A stretch of 64,000 nucleotides of DNA from Bacteroidales bacterium (GTDB lineage Bacteria > Bacteroidota > Bacteroidia > Bacteroidales > Muribaculaceae), in contig SUXI01000007.1 in assembly GCA_015060975.1 (NCBI GenBank), forward strand, positions 100,452 through 164,451, read 5' to 3'. Positions within the stretch are counted from its first letter, which is position 1. Every line of letters begins with the position of its first letter. Both the position numbers and the translations under genes were made by a program. Under the pieces are notes generated by a model. The model was not told where the DNA came from, made no database searches, and was given only the letters and a program-made list of their open reading frames with translations. This document shows, piece after piece, positions 19,609 through 28,134 of this stretch.

Positions 19609-19658
19609 TAGCTACGAAATTACTAAAAAATCATTATACCTACGAATCTTTGTAGCTA
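19609..19658. repeat. Inverted repeat in the lptB-mlaE divergent region
   Basis: TAGCTACGAA (19609-19618) and TTTGTAGCTA (19649-19658) are inverted copies with one mismatch and a 30-bp spacer. The first arm abuts a -7-like box for lptB (TAATTTCG on the minus strand). It could be an operator shared by two lipid-transport operons, but this is inference. Confidence 0.35.
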
Positions 19659-19728
19659 AAAATGCTCATTTATTAGCCAAATGTGTGAAACATTCGTTTA
19701 GTAAGTGGGCTTTATGCCGAAAAATCAT

Positions 19729-19736
19729 TAAATTTG
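19729..19736 (+). promoter_or_regulatory. -7 promoter box of mlaEF
   Basis: TAAATTTG matches TAnnTTTG and ends 19 nt before the mlaE ATG at 19756. Confidence 0.55.
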
Positions 19737-19755
19737 CAATTTAAAATTAATAATA

Positions 19756-20505
19756 ATGTTATTAACCGATTCATTAGCTACGTTTGGCAAATATTGCCTT
19801 TTTATAAAACGAGTTTTTGCATTGCCCGATAGATGGCATGTGTTTTTGCGTCGCACTATTTTTGAGATATCTAAACTTGGAGTTGATTCAATTCCATTGG
19901 TGCTTATAATTTCATTGTTTATCGGTGCGGTGATTACAATTCAAATGCAACTCAACATCATGTCGCCACTCATTCCGAGTTATTCTGTGGGGCTTGCAAC
20001 TCGTGAGATTATTCTTTTGGAATTCTCATCATCGATATTGTGCCTCATTCTTGCCGGAAAAGTTGGGTCAAATATTGCGTCTGAGATTGGAACGATGAGA
20101 GTGACAGAGCAAATTGATGCACTTGAAATTATGGGTGTTAATTCGTGTAATTTTTTGGTGCTTCCTAAAATCACGGCGTTTTTGCTGTTTATGCCGGTAT
20201 TAGTTGTATTTTGTATGGGGACATCATTAATAGGAGGTTATTTAATTGCATTATTGACCGATATGATTCCGGTATCTCGTTATATATATGGTATTCAAAC
20301 ATTATTTAACGAGTGGTATGTTTGGTATGGGTTGATAAAGTCATTATTCTTTTCATTTATAATTTCATCGGTAGCATCGTTTTTTGGATATTATGTAAAA
20401 GGAGGTGCGCTTGATGTTGGTAAGTCAAGTACAAATGCAGTAGTTACAAGTAGCATTTTGATTCTTCTTTTCGATGTACTTCTCACAAAATTATTATTGC
20501 AATGA
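19756..20505 (+). CDS. mlaE: MlaE-type lipid ABC transporter permease
   Basis: This 249-residue permease of the MlaE/YrbE family moves phospholipid between the membranes. The family core is present: GVDSIPLVLIISLFIGAVITIQMQLN, GKVGSNIASEIGTMRVTEQIDALEIMGVN and a C-terminal YYVKGGALDVGKSSTNAVV. Five or six membrane segments are visible. Its stop overlaps the start of mlaF by 4 bp (ATGA), so the pair is translationally coupled. No mlaD gene follows, so the MCE subunit must be encoded elsewhere. Confidence 0.93.
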   Translation: MLLTDSLATFGKYCLFIKRVFALPDRWHVFLRRTIFEISKLGVDSIPLVLIISLFIGAVITIQMQLNIMSPLIPSYSVGLATREIILLEFSSSILCLILAGKVGSNIASEIGTMRVTEQIDALEIMGVNSCNFLVLPKITAFLLFMPVLVVFCMGTSLIGGYLIALLTDMIPVSRYIYGIQTLFNEWYVWYGLIKSLFFSFIISSVASFFGYYVKGGALDVGKSSTNAVVTSSILILLFDVLLTKLLLQ

Positions 20506-21266
20506 TTGAGGTTAAAAGCATAAACAAGTCGTTTGACGATAAAACGATACTTCATAATGTTGACGCTGTTTTTTATGAAGGTAAAACCAATCTTATAATA
20601 GGTCAAAGCGGGTCGGGAAAAACAGTGTTGATGAAATCTATTGTTGGACTTGTCACTCCCGAGGTTGGTGAGATATTATATGATGGGCGTGATCTCTTGA
20701 AAATGGATGCCGGACAAAAGAAAGATTTGCGAAAGGAAATTGGTATGTTGTTTCAGGGTTCGGCACTATTTGACTCAGAAACAGTGCTTGGTAATGTGAT
20801 GTTTCCTTTGATAATGTTTACCGATATGAGTCAATCAGAAATTCGTGATAGAGCTTTATTTTGTATAGAGCGAGTGAACCTAAAAGGAGCTGATAAGAAA
20901 TATCCGTCGGAATTATCGGGTGGTATGCAAAAACGTGTTGCTATTGCAAGGGCAATAGCAATGAATCCTAAATATTTGTTTTGTGATGAGCCAAATTCGG
21001 GATTAGATCCCAAAACCTCAATTCTTATTGATGAGTTGTTGAGTGATATTACTCATGAATATAATATGACCACAATTATTAATACCCATGATATGAATTC
21101 GGTATTGGGTATTGGTGAAAACATAATATTCTTAAATAAAGGTCATAAAGAATGGGTAGGGGATAAGGACCAGATTTATAGTAGTGACAATGTTGCATTA
21201 AATGATTTTGTGTTTGCAACAGATTTGTTCCAACAAGTTAAAAATTATTTGGTTTCTAAGAAATGA
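20502..21266 (+). CDS. mlaF: MlaF-type lipid ABC transporter ATPase
   Basis: This 254-residue ABC ATPase partners with the upstream permease. Walker A is GQSGSGKT, the Q-loop is MLFQGSALF, the signature is LSGGMQKR, Walker B is YLFCDEP followed by NSGLDPKTS, and the H-loop is NTHD. The sequence SGGMQKRVAIARAIAMNPK with FDSETVLGNVMFPL is typical of the MlaF group. Its start overlaps mlaE by 4 bp. Confidence 0.94.
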   Translation: MIEVKSINKSFDDKTILHNVDAVFYEGKTNLIIGQSGSGKTVLMKSIVGLVTPEVGEILYDGRDLLKMDAGQKKDLRKEIGMLFQGSALFDSETVLGNVMFPLIMFTDMSQSEIRDRALFCIERVNLKGADKKYPSELSGGMQKRVAIARAIAMNPKYLFCDEPNSGLDPKTSILIDELLSDITHEYNMTTIINTHDMNSVLGIGENIIFLNKGHKEWVGDKDQIYSSDNVALNDFVFATDLFQQVKNYLVSKK

Positions 21267-21325
21267 TAAATTTGTAAGATAGTTTTTTCTCTTTCAAATT
21301 AGATTAAATGTTAATGCAAATAAAA

Positions 21326-21356
21326 AGAACCTCGGAAACAATGTTTTCGAGGTTCT
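21326..21356 (-). terminator. Terminator between mlaF and rpsP
   Basis: AGAACCTCG pairs with CGAGGTTCT around a 13-nt loop. On the minus strand it is followed by TTTTTATTTG, 34 nt after the rpsP stop. The A-rich other flank could also stop mlaF transcripts. Confidence 0.75.
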
Positions 21357-21389
21357 AAATTTTTCAACAAGTTTGAGATTGTCAAGCGA

Positions 21390-21917
21390 TTATTCTGCGC
21401 TTTCAGCAACGACTTCTTCTGCAGGAGTTTCTTCTGCAGGAGCTGCAGCCGCAGCGAGTTCAGCTTTTTTCTTAGCAACAGCTTCGGCTTTTGCTTTGTT
21501 TTTAGCTTGCTCGTCTTCAAAACGTTGTTTAGCATCGCTTGCCTTTTTGCTTGCAAGGTCAGATTTGAATGCTTCAGTAGCAGCTGTCTTTTTGCTTTTC
21601 CAAGCGTCGAAACGACGTTGAGCTTCAGCTTCATCAAAAGCACCTTTTTTCACACCACCTTGGAGGTGTTTCATCAAAAGTACACCTTCGTTAGAAAGGA
21701 TAGTGCGCACTGTGTCGGTGGGTTGAGCACCGCAGTTTACCCAATACAAAGCCCGTTCGAAGTTCAATGTTATTGTAGCAGGATTAGTGTTAGGATTATA
21801 AGTACCTATCCTTTCAATAAATTTACCATCTCGTGGTGCTCTGCTATCGGCGATAACAATAGGATAAAACGCATAGTTTTTGCGACCATGACGTTGTAAT
21901 CTGATTTTAGTTGCCAT
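21390..21917 (-). CDS. rpsP: 30S ribosomal protein S16
   Basis: This is a 175-residue S16. The first 85 residues are the conserved domain ([46 protein letters not shown]). The remaining 90 are a Lys/Ala/Glu-rich extension ending [18 protein letters not shown], typical of Bacteroidetes S16 and probably disordered. S16 is an early-binding protein of the small-subunit body. It is transcribed alone from a full consensus promoter and ends at a hairpin terminator. The IS30-family element lies just upstream of its promoter. Confidence 0.96.
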   Translation of the reverse strand: MATKIRLQRHGRKNYAFYPIVIADSRAPRDGKFIERIGTYNPNTNPATITLNFERALYWVNCGAQPTDTVRTILSNEGVLLMKHLQGGVKKGAFDEAEAQRRFDAWKSKKTAATEAFKSDLASKKASDAKQRFEDEQAKNKAKAEAVAKKKAELAAAAAPAEETPAEEVVAESAE

Positions 21918-21962
21918 TTAAATAAAAATTAAAAAATTGGTTTTGTATTGATTTTGCGACTG

Positions 21963-21992
21963 CAAAGTTACACAAAATATATTGTTTGGCAA
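21963..21992 (-). promoter_or_regulatory. Consensus promoter of rpsP
   Basis: On the minus strand TTG (21990-21992), 19 nt, TAACTTTG (21963-21970), about 46 nt before the ATG. The IS element boundary lies only about 25 bp upstream of the -33 box, so the promoter is intact. Confidence 0.75.
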
Positions 21993-22043
21993 AATATTAA
22001 TCTTGATATTTTGTTTTTGTAGATTCAACAAGCAAGTGCAAAA

Positions 22044-22994
22044 TTATTTCAAAAGTTTGAAGAATTCAATTATAGGAGAAGAAAAAATCAATTTTTCTCG
22101 AGGTCGTCGATTTATTTTAGCTTGAATAGCATCAAACTGACTCTGCTCAATTAGTCTAAAATCGGTTCCTTTAGGGAAGTATTGTCGGAAAAGTTTGTTT
22201 GCGTTTTCAACGGCACCTTTTTGTCCGGAGCAGAAAGGATCAGCAAAATACACTGTAGCACCAATGTGTTTGGTTAGCCACTGATGATTCATGAACTCGC
22301 TGCCATTATCAGTAGTTATTGTAAGGACGTTAGCTTTATATGGCAACAATAATCTCCAAGCGGCTTTAGCAACTACGTCAGGCTTTTTAGAAGTTAGTTT
22401 AGTTTGCAAAAACATATTTGTTTTGCGTTCTATCATAGTTAACACTGCGCTTTTCAGACCTTTTCCGATTACCAAATCCATTTCCCAATCCCCGAAACGG
22501 GTTCCATCAGCCTCAACCGGACGTTGGTGAATGGATATGCGATTGGGGATAAGAGTTCGTCCCGATGATTTGCGTTTATGCCATTTATGTCTGCGGTATT
22601 TCATCTTGTGACGGCAATGCTTCTTAAGCAGTCCTGTTTCATCAGCACGTATTTCTCGGTAAATGCGTTCATGGCTTATGTTTATCCCCTCGCGCTTAAG
22701 ATAACCTGATATTTGCTTGGGTGACCAATCTTCTTCAATAAGCAAATTTAAAGCCCTTTTCAGTATGTGATTTGGCGTCTTTCGGTTGGAACTACTTCGT
22801 TCTCTACGAACTATGGTAAGTTCAACGGCATTTTGGAACAAGTATCGTCCATGACGATTACTATTACGCCTAACCTCTCTACTGACTGTTGAAACAGAAC
22901 AATTAATCTGCCGAGCAATAGCAGTATATGTCTTTTTTTCTTGTAGTCCCAGGTAAATTGCGTACCTTTGCTCTCGGGATAATTGTTTATACAT
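22044..22994 (-). CDS. IS30-family transposase
   Basis: About 316 residues from the ATG at 22994. An N-terminal helix-turn-helix (YTAIARQINCSVSTVSREVRRN) recognises the ends. The DDE catalytic core is visible: first Asp in FGDWEMDLVIG, second in TTDNGSEF, Glu in GAVENANKLFRQ. WSPKQISGYL and RPREKL are typical of the family. A TTG at 23000 would add two residues, but ATG 22994 starts the conserved MYKQLSREQRYAIY. A -7 box (TAAATTTG, minus strand, 23003-23010) lies so close that the mRNA would be nearly leaderless. The gene is intact, so the element may still be active. Confidence 0.93.
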   Translation of the reverse strand: MYKQLSREQRYAIYLGLQEKKTYTAIARQINCSVSTVSREVRRNSNRHGRYLFQNAVELTIVRRERSSSNRKTPNHILKRALNLLIEEDWSPKQISGYLKREGINISHERIYREIRADETGLLKKHCRHKMKYRRHKWHKRKSSGRTLIPNRISIHQRPVEADGTRFGDWEMDLVIGKGLKSAVLTMIERKTNMFLQTKLTSKKPDVVAKAAWRLLLPYKANVLTITTDNGSEFMNHQWLTKHIGATVYFADPFCSGQKGAVENANKLFRQYFPKGTDFRLIEQSQFDAIQAKINRRPREKLIFSSPIIEFFKLLK

Positions 22995-23055
22995 AAGCAA
23001 TACAAATTTAATTATTCCATGGGAGACTGTGAAGTCTCCCTTTTTTGTATTGCTT
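22995..23055 (-). promoter_or_regulatory. Nested hairpin covering the transposase promoter and start
   Basis: The outer arms AAGCAATACAAA (22995-23006) and TTTGTATTGCTT (23044-23055) are perfect 12-bp complements. The inner arms GGGAGACT (23021-23028) and AGTCTCCC (23033-23040) form a perfect 8-bp stem with loop GTGA. The transposase ATG directly abuts the outer stem. The -7 box lies inside the structure, so only transcripts entering from outside the element contain both outer arms and could hide the start. This resembles the protection from impinging transcription known for IS10 and IS50. Confidence 0.6.
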
Positions 23056-23176
23056 GTTTCTCTACAAATTCACTCTTTGGGGCTACGCGCCCCAGCCGTT
23101 TGGCAAACCTGCGGTGTTTTTCATATTATTATTTTTTTACCGCAAATTTTGCACTTCGGTTTTGAATGTACATGAT

Positions 23177-23207
23177 ATTTTGTTTTGCTGATTAAGCAAA
23201 ACAAAAT
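23177..23207 (-). terminator. Hairpin terminator after the sugar nucleotidyltransferase gene
   Basis: ATTTTGTTTTGCT (23177-23189) pairs perfectly with AGCAAAACAAAAT (23195-23207) around a 5-nt loop, 13 bp after the stop at 23220. The 107 bp from here to the IS end hold only small hairpins (GGGGC/GCCCC; TGCGGT/ACCGCA). Confidence 0.55.
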
Positions 23208-23219
23208 TTTGACGATTAT

Positions 23220-23975
23220 TTATGTATTTATGTTTATATTGTCGCAAAATTCCTTTTCGGCTATTGCGATTGATTCAATTTTGCCAATATCGTGCCATTT
23301 ATAATCTTCTGTTGGCGTATATCCCATTATTTTCAAGTCATTACATTTGTCAATATAAAATGGTGTAATTGAAAATTTTGGCTCGTTGCTATAACTTTTC
23401 AGCTCATTGAATATTGCTGGAGAAACGATGTGAACTCCACCAAAAGCGCGCAATTTATCGGTATCATTTGCGATATAATTTGCCGGTTTTACTTCTCCGG
23501 TTGAGATATTTGTCCACCCGCGAAGTCTATTTGTGTCATCTATGTAGAAGTATCGAGCAGTTTTGCGGTCGGCTACAAGTAGGGTTGCATCGGCATCATT
23601 TTCGATATGTTGTTTTACCATTTTGTGTAAATCAAAATCGGTAAGAATGTCAGCGTTGTGAATTATAATTGGCTCATTGCCGTCAAGCCATTCTTTGGTT
23701 TTTAATATCCCCCCTCCTGTATCAAGCAATAAATCTCGTTCATCGCTTATGTGTATATTAATTCCAAAGTTGTTGTTTTCTTTTAAAAAATCGATAATTT
23801 TTTCACCAAAATGATGAATATTTATAACGATTTCATCTATCCCATGACCTTTTAGTCGATTTATAACACGTTCAAGCATCACTACGCCACCCACTTTAAC
23901 AAGAGCTTTTGGTCGGTCATTTGTCAACGGGCGCAGGCGAGTGCCTAATCCGGCTGCAAAAATCATCGCTTTCAT
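23220..23975 (-). CDS. Sugar-1-phosphate nucleotidyltransferase (MurU-like)
   Basis: This 251-residue NTP-transferase has the signature MKAMIFAAGLGTRLRPLT and PKALVKVGGVVMLE (catalytic Lys), followed by LLLDTGGGI and HNADIL (metal-binding Asp). The closest functional match I can infer is MurU, N-acetylmuramate-1-phosphate uridylyltransferase, because the neighbour 11 bp upstream has an AmgK-like sugar-kinase domain. AmgK plus MurU together recycle cell-wall MurNAc to UDP-MurNAc. A mannose-1-phosphate guanylyltransferase or related function cannot be excluded from sequence alone. It is the second gene of a two-gene operon. Confidence 0.82.
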   Translation of the reverse strand: MKAMIFAAGLGTRLRPLTNDRPKALVKVGGVVMLERVINRLKGHGIDEIVINIHHFGEKIIDFLKENNNFGINIHISDERDLLLDTGGGILKTKEWLDGNEPIIIHNADILTDFDLHKMVKQHIENDADATLLVADRKTARYFYIDDTNRLRGWTNISTGEVKPANYIANDTDKLRAFGGVHIVSPAIFNELKSYSNEPKFSITPFYIDKCNDLKIMGYTPTEDYKWHDIGKIESIAIAEKEFCDNININT

Positions 23976-23986
23976 AGATGGGAGTA

Positions 23987-25417
23987 TTATAACTTGGCGT
24001 TGAATGTTTGCTCTATGTTTTGTTCGCGATGCACCAACTCAACTTTCACATTGAATTTTTTGTTGATATGTTCAGCCATGTGTTGTGCACTATATACCGA
24101 GCGATGTTGTCCGCCGGTGCAACCAAAACATACCATAAGATTGGTAAATCCACGTTCAATATAACGTTTGACGGTGGAGTCAACAAGCTCGTATGCGTGT
24201 TCAAGGAAAGTTATAATTTCGCCATCATCTTCAAGGAATTGAATAACTTGTTGGTCAAGCCCGGTAAAAGGTTTATAGCGTTCATATTTTCCGGGATTAT
24301 TTACCGCGCGACAATCAAATACATACCCACCGCCATTTCCCGAAGTGTCATTAGGAATACCTTTTTTATATGCAAAACTCATAACTTTAACTGTTAGAGT
24401 GTGTTTTTGCAAATCATCGCTGAATTGTTTCATTTCAACCAATTCTTTAAGTATTTTGCTCAAATAGGGGTATTCGGGATATGGCTCTTGCAGTAGTGTG
24501 CGAAGGTTGGCTACAGCGTATGGCACACTTTGCATAAAATGTGGTTTTTTCTCGAAATAACCACGGAAACCGTATGCTCCTAAGACTTGAAGAGTTCGGA
24601 ATAATACAAAATGGCGCAATTGTTCATAAAAATATGTTTCATCTACAGGCATATATTTACGAAGTGCGTCAATGTATTCATTGATGAGTTCGTTACGAAG
24701 ACTGTCGGGCATATTCGCTTTTGCCTGCCATAGGAATGACGCTACATCATAGTAGAACGGACCTTTGCGACCTCCTTGAAAATCAATGAACCATGGCTCA
24801 TTGTCAACAAGCATCACGTTGCGTGATTGGAAGTCACGGTACATGAATGTGCTTGATTGGCTACGCATTAATACTTCACTCATCGCTTGAAAATCATCTT
24901 CAAGAAGATCTTCTTGAAACTCCAATCCCGTAGCTTTAAGGAAGCAATATTTAAAGTAATTGAGATCCCACATGATTGTGCGGGTGTCAAACTCGGCAAG
25001 AGGATAGCATTTGCTGAAATCAAGACCTACAGCACCGGCAAATTGTATGTCGGGTAGCATCCTGATAGTTTTAATCAACAACTCTTTTTCCTCATTACTG
25101 AATGAGCGGGTTAAACGACCTTTCTCAATTGCTTTGAATAACATTTCATCTCCAAGATCCTCTTGGATATATGCCGAATGATCATCTGATACCGCAAGCA
25201 CTTTAGGTACAGGCAATTCTTTCTCTTTGAAATGGTCGGCAAGATAAATAAATGCTTCGTTTTCTTCCCGGCAAGTGCCTAAAACGCCAATGATAGATGT
25301 TTTGCCCAAAAGTCTGAAATACCGGCGATTGGAGCCCGATGCCGGAAGTTCGATTATTTCAGTGGATTCGCTACCCACTACTTGTTTATATAATTGTGCT
25401 AATATTGTAGTTTTCAT
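23987..25417 (-). CDS. AmgK-like sugar kinase fused to a RapZ C-terminal domain
   Basis: This 476-residue protein has two parts. Residues 1 to about 330 form an aminoglycoside-phosphotransferase-fold kinase (SGSNRRYFRL, YIQEDLGDE, catalytic loop FMYRDFQSRNVML with Asp and Asn, metal Asp in PWFIDFQGG), as in AmgK, which phosphorylates MurNAc/GlcNAc at the anomeric carbon. Residues 345-476 match the RapZ C-terminal domain (VMSFAYKKGIP, VFDCRAVNNPG, CFGCTGGQHRSVY), which in E. coli binds glucosamine-6-phosphate and RNA. The RapZ P-loop half is absent. With the MurU-like gene 11 bp downstream, this suggests a cell-wall recycling kinase with a built-in amino-sugar sensor. That link is inference. 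Confidence 0.85.
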   Translation of the reverse strand: MKTTILAQLYKQVVGSESTEIIELPASGSNRRYFRLLGKTSIIGVLGTCREENEAFIYLADHFKEKELPVPKVLAVSDDHSAYIQEDLGDEMLFKAIEKGRLTRSFSNEEKELLIKTIRMLPDIQFAGAVGLDFSKCYPLAEFDTRTIMWDLNYFKYCFLKATGLEFQEDLLEDDFQAMSEVLMRSQSSTFMYRDFQSRNVMLVDNEPWFIDFQGGRKGPFYYDVASFLWQAKANMPDSLRNELINEYIDALRKYMPVDETYFYEQLRHFVLFRTLQVLGAYGFRGYFEKKPHFMQSVPYAVANLRTLLQEPYPEYPYLSKILKELVEMKQFSDDLQKHTLTVKVMSFAYKKGIPNDTSGNGGGYVFDCRAVNNPGKYERYKPFTGLDQQVIQFLEDDGEIITFLEHAYELVDSTVKRYIERGFTNLMVCFGCTGGQHRSVYSAQHMAEHINKKFNVKVELVHREQNIEQTFNAKL

Positions 25418-25553
25418 TGTCGAAATTTTTATTTATTGCAAAGATAATGGTTTATTTTGGTTTATAGCTTTATGCCATAGTCTTAATTTCTTCTTTTTTA
25501 TATAATTGGGAGAAATTACATTAAGTTATGTATAAAAAACATTGAAATTGTTG

Positions 25554-25561
25554 TATCTTTG
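25554..25561 (+). promoter_or_regulatory. -7 promoter box of the Yip1-like gene and smpB
   Basis: TATCTTTG matches TAnnTTTG, 19 nt before the ATG at 25581. Confidence 0.55.
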
Positions 25562-25580
25562 TGGCAAAATGGAGTGAAGT

Positions 25581-26129
25581 ATGTTGAAATTTTTAAAGTA
25601 TATATGTCAGTTGATATTATCACCGGGAAACGGATGGGAAGATATATCACATGCCGGCGAAGACCATAAGCAACTTATTAAAACGAGATTATTTCCTATA
25701 TTTGGAGTAGCGGCTATTTCTGTTTTTATACAAATGTTTTATGATTTTGATTTGGAGTTTGTCTTGGTTTTACAGCAAGCTATTGTGATATTTGTACAGT
25801 TTTTTTTGACATATTTTATTGCGACGTTAGTGTTTGCCATAACAATGCCATCGTTTGTAGATGGTGAGCCTAATGAGAAGAAATACACGACGGTAATTAT
25901 ATATTCATTAGCAATAATTGCACTAATAACTATATTCCAAAATTGTGTGCCTGTAGAATTATCTTTGGTGCCATATTTGAAGATTTATGTGGCAATTGTG
26001 TTGTGGAAAAGTGTAAGATATTTGGCTATTAAAGAGCAAAACGTAAAAAACTTTGTTATAATGGCAGCGCTATCGATTATTTTGCCGCCTATGATTATTA
26101 ATGCGATCTTTGATTTTATTATACAATGA
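25581..26129 (+). CDS. Yip1-domain membrane protein
   Basis: This 182-residue protein has an amphipathic start ([22 protein letters not shown], the usual opening of Yip1-family proteins in Bacteroidetes) and five hydrophobic segments at about 36-52, 60-88, 104-120, 128-146 and 158-178. Function in bacteria is unknown. It overlaps the smpB start by 4 bp (ATGA), so it is translationally coupled to it. Confidence 0.75.
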   Translation: MLKFLKYICQLILSPGNGWEDISHAGEDHKQLIKTRLFPIFGVAAISVFIQMFYDFDLEFVLVLQQAIVIFVQFFLTYFIATLVFAITMPSFVDGEPNEKKYTTVIIYSLAIIALITIFQNCVPVELSLVPYLKIYVAIVLWKSVRYLAIKEQNVKNFVIMAALSIILPPMIINAIFDFIIQ

Positions 26130-26593
26130 GCAAAATAAAATATACTAAAGATGTAAGTATTAAAAACAAACGTGCCACGTTTGACTATAATATATTAGAA
26201 ACATTTACAGCCGGTATTGTCTTGACGGGGACTGAGATTAAGTCTATACGATTGGGAAAAGCCGGTTTGACCGATACTTATTGTTATGTTACGAATGGTG
26301 AAGTGTGGGTTAAAAATATGTATATTGCCGAATATTTTTATGGAACATACAATAATCATGAACAGCGACGTGATCGCAAATTATTGCTTAATCGCAAGGA
26401 AATTCGTCGTCTTGAAAAAGACGGGAAAGAGGCCGGGTTTACTATTGTGCCGTTGAAGTTGTTTATAAATGAACGAGGATTGGCGAAATTGGTAATCGGA
26501 CTTTGTCGAGGTAAAAAAGAATATGACAAACGTCAATCAATAAAAGAACGAGAAGATAAAAGAGCGATGGCTCGAATGTTTGAAAAAGTTTAG
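26126..26593 (+). CDS. smpB: SsrA-binding protein SmpB
   Basis: This 155-residue tmRNA-binding protein is needed for trans-translation rescue of stalled ribosomes. The OB-fold core is clear: [29 protein letters not shown], then AYI-type hairpins and the tail [19 protein letters not shown], the C-terminal helix that enters the mRNA channel. Length is typical. The tmRNA gene itself is not in this window. The 3' end overlaps the convergent methyltransferase gene by 4 bp. Confidence 0.97.
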   Translation: MSKIKYTKDVSIKNKRATFDYNILETFTAGIVLTGTEIKSIRLGKAGLTDTYCYVTNGEVWVKNMYIAEYFYGTYNNHEQRRDRKLLLNRKEIRRLEKDGKEAGFTIVPLKLFINERGLAKLVIGLCRGKKEYDKRQSIKEREDKRAMARMFEKV

Positions 26594-27786
26594 ATGCGTG
26601 TTGTAACAATCAACAAACGGTCGCCATTTGCAACTGAGACACCATAAAGACGATACTTGTTATCGTCTTTTATTTTTAATCGTTTGCGAAGTTCATCGGC
26701 AGAAAGGATAAAATTTCTCACAGCTACGTTTGCTCGAGGATAATCTTTTACAACTTCCTTTATCGTGCGTGAAGAAAAAGGATAAATTCGTTCAATTTTG
26801 TGGCAATCACCTGGGAAATCTGCAATTACTTCGGTTGATGCGTATAGATGTGTGTGTTGATGCAGTTTTATTGCATTAAATTGTTGAGAAATTAATTTGA
26901 ACGGTTGTAGTTTCATTATGGCAGGGTATGGCTCGTAAAGATACATTCCCTCTTTGATCTCGCCAAAATTGTTGGTGGATGATATTTCATTGTCAAGAGT
27001 AAATGAAAAATCAAATGTTTCATCATCCATTGTAATGCAATGGAGTGTTGGGGAATCTTGGGGATTTTTGAAATCCACTACGGCAACGATTTCTTTACAT
27101 TCTTGACGTGTGCCTATGGCATATAAATTGGTAGTTTCAGGCAGCTCACGCAACACTTGTGTCGCATCGAGCATGGGTGATGCTTTTACTATAAGTTTGT
27201 TGCAATGCTGCTTGATGAGATCGAGGAATTCCATTACATTTGGTTGACAATCGGCAAGAGCAAATAATCGTTTCCCTCCATCGCCACGACGAGCAGGGTC
27301 GATAAAAATTGTGTCGAAATGTTCGGTAGAGTTTTTAAGGTATTCGATGCTGTCGGCATTAACGCCTGTGAAATTCGTTATGCCAAGAGCATTGGCATTT
27401 ATTGATAACGCTTGTGCTACATCTTCATTAAGATCGATTGCTGTAATTCGTTTCGCTTTTTGAGCAAGATGAAAAGCATCAATACCAAGACCGGCAGTCA
27501 TGTCGAGAATTGTTTCCCCCTCATTTATTAATGTTGCGTGAAACTCGGCAAGGTTATCTGAAGTGCATTGCTCAGCCGAAAGGGTAGTGGGGAACACAAA
27601 ATGAGATGATTGGAGTGTGCTATGCAACTTTTTTGCAGTCTTTTTTCTGCATTCAATTTGCATTATAGCAAATTCATATACTGAGGCATCATCTTTTTTA
27701 CGACAACTCAATCTCAATTTAGTTGTGTCATCATTACGATGCTCCTCAATCCACTTAATAATATCGTCTGTTATTTCAAAACACAC
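26590..27786 (-). CDS. SAM-dependent methyltransferase with THUMP-like domain
   Basis: This 398-residue protein has a Rossmann methyltransferase core: [15 protein letters not shown] (SAM loop), ITAIDLNE (acidic ribose contact), and FIDPARRG in place of the NPP motif. The C-terminal third, with the [11 protein letters not shown] and [22 protein letters not shown] motifs, matches the THUMP-like domain seen in a group of Bacteroidetes proteins. The substrate is probably an RNA, but the target is not known. It overlaps smpB tail to tail by 4 bp. Confidence 0.85.
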   Translation of the reverse strand: MCFEITDDIIKWIEEHRNDDTTKLRLSCRKKDDASVYEFAIMQIECRKKTAKKLHSTLQSSHFVFPTTLSAEQCTSDNLAEFHATLINEGETILDMTAGLGIDAFHLAQKAKRITAIDLNEDVAQALSINANALGITNFTGVNADSIEYLKNSTEHFDTIFIDPARRGDGGKRLFALADCQPNVMEFLDLIKQHCNKLIVKASPMLDATQVLRELPETTNLYAIGTRQECKEIVAVVDFKNPQDSPTLHCITMDDETFDFSFTLDNEISSTNNFGEIKEGMYLYEPYPAIMKLQPFKLISQQFNAIKLHQHTHLYASTEVIADFPGDCHKIERIYPFSSRTIKEVVKDYPRANVAVRNFILSADELRKRLKIKDDNKYRLYGVSVANGDRLLIVTTRI

Positions 27787-27795
27787 AGTTGATAT

Positions 27796-28134
27796 TTAGA
27801 GTTTTAGGAGATTCTCGACTTCGATCCGTAATATGGGTAAGTGATTTATAACAATACTCCAAAGAATGTCTAAAGCTAAACTATCATAACCATGTATAAT
27901 ATAGTTCCTCGTATCAACTATTTTTCGAGCATTTGTGATGTTGATATTGGGGTATTCTTTAAGAATACGATTCATTGCTTCGCCCAATATTTCAATATTT
28001 CGTTCAACAGCTCTGCGAAAACATAGATCTGAGCAGAATGTATCATATCGTTTAGGTCGTTCTTCCATAAATAGATTAATCTCATCTATGGCGATTATTA
28101 TATCTTCAAGATATTTATATATTTTGTTATCCAT
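27796..28134 (-). CDS. hepT: HepT-like HEPN ribonuclease toxin (DUF86)
   Basis: This 112-residue all-helical HEPN protein has the conserved active-site motif RX4HXY as RNYIIHGY (residues about 85-92), the catalytic Arg/His pair of HepT RNases. The helical N-terminus (YLEDIIIAIDEINLFME) and RAVERNIEILGEAMNRI are typical. In studied systems HepT is an RNase neutralised when MntA adds AMP to the motif tyrosine. The gene overlaps mntA by 8 bp, mntA being upstream, the usual order. It ends 10 bp before the methyltransferase gene starts. Confidence 0.88.
   Translation of the reverse strand: MDNKIYKYLEDIIIAIDEINLFMEERPKRYDTFCSDLCFRRAVERNIEILGEAMNRILKEYPNINITNARKIVDTRNYIIHGYDSLALDILWSIVINHLPILRIEVENLLKL

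Larger units (their letters stand above)
22018..23066 (-). mobile_element. IS30-family insertion sequence, about 1049 bp, apparently complete
   Basis: The element is bounded by imperfect inverted repeats: TGTAGATTCAACAAGCAAG at the left (22018 on) and, read inward from the right end (23066), TGTAGAGAAACAAGCAA, identical except for a 2-nt gap and a few changes. One intact transposase fills it, its stop abutting the left repeat. I see no clear target-site duplication. The right end holds a nested hairpin around the transposase start. The element sits between rpsP and the sugar nucleotidyltransferase gene, in intergenic DNA, and breaks no gene. Confidence 0.85.

Noticed and set aside
21311..21643. 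Lys/Leu-rich 110-codon frame overlapping rpsP
   Set aside because: It is a frame-shifted shadow of the repetitive S16 C-terminal extension and crosses the terminator.
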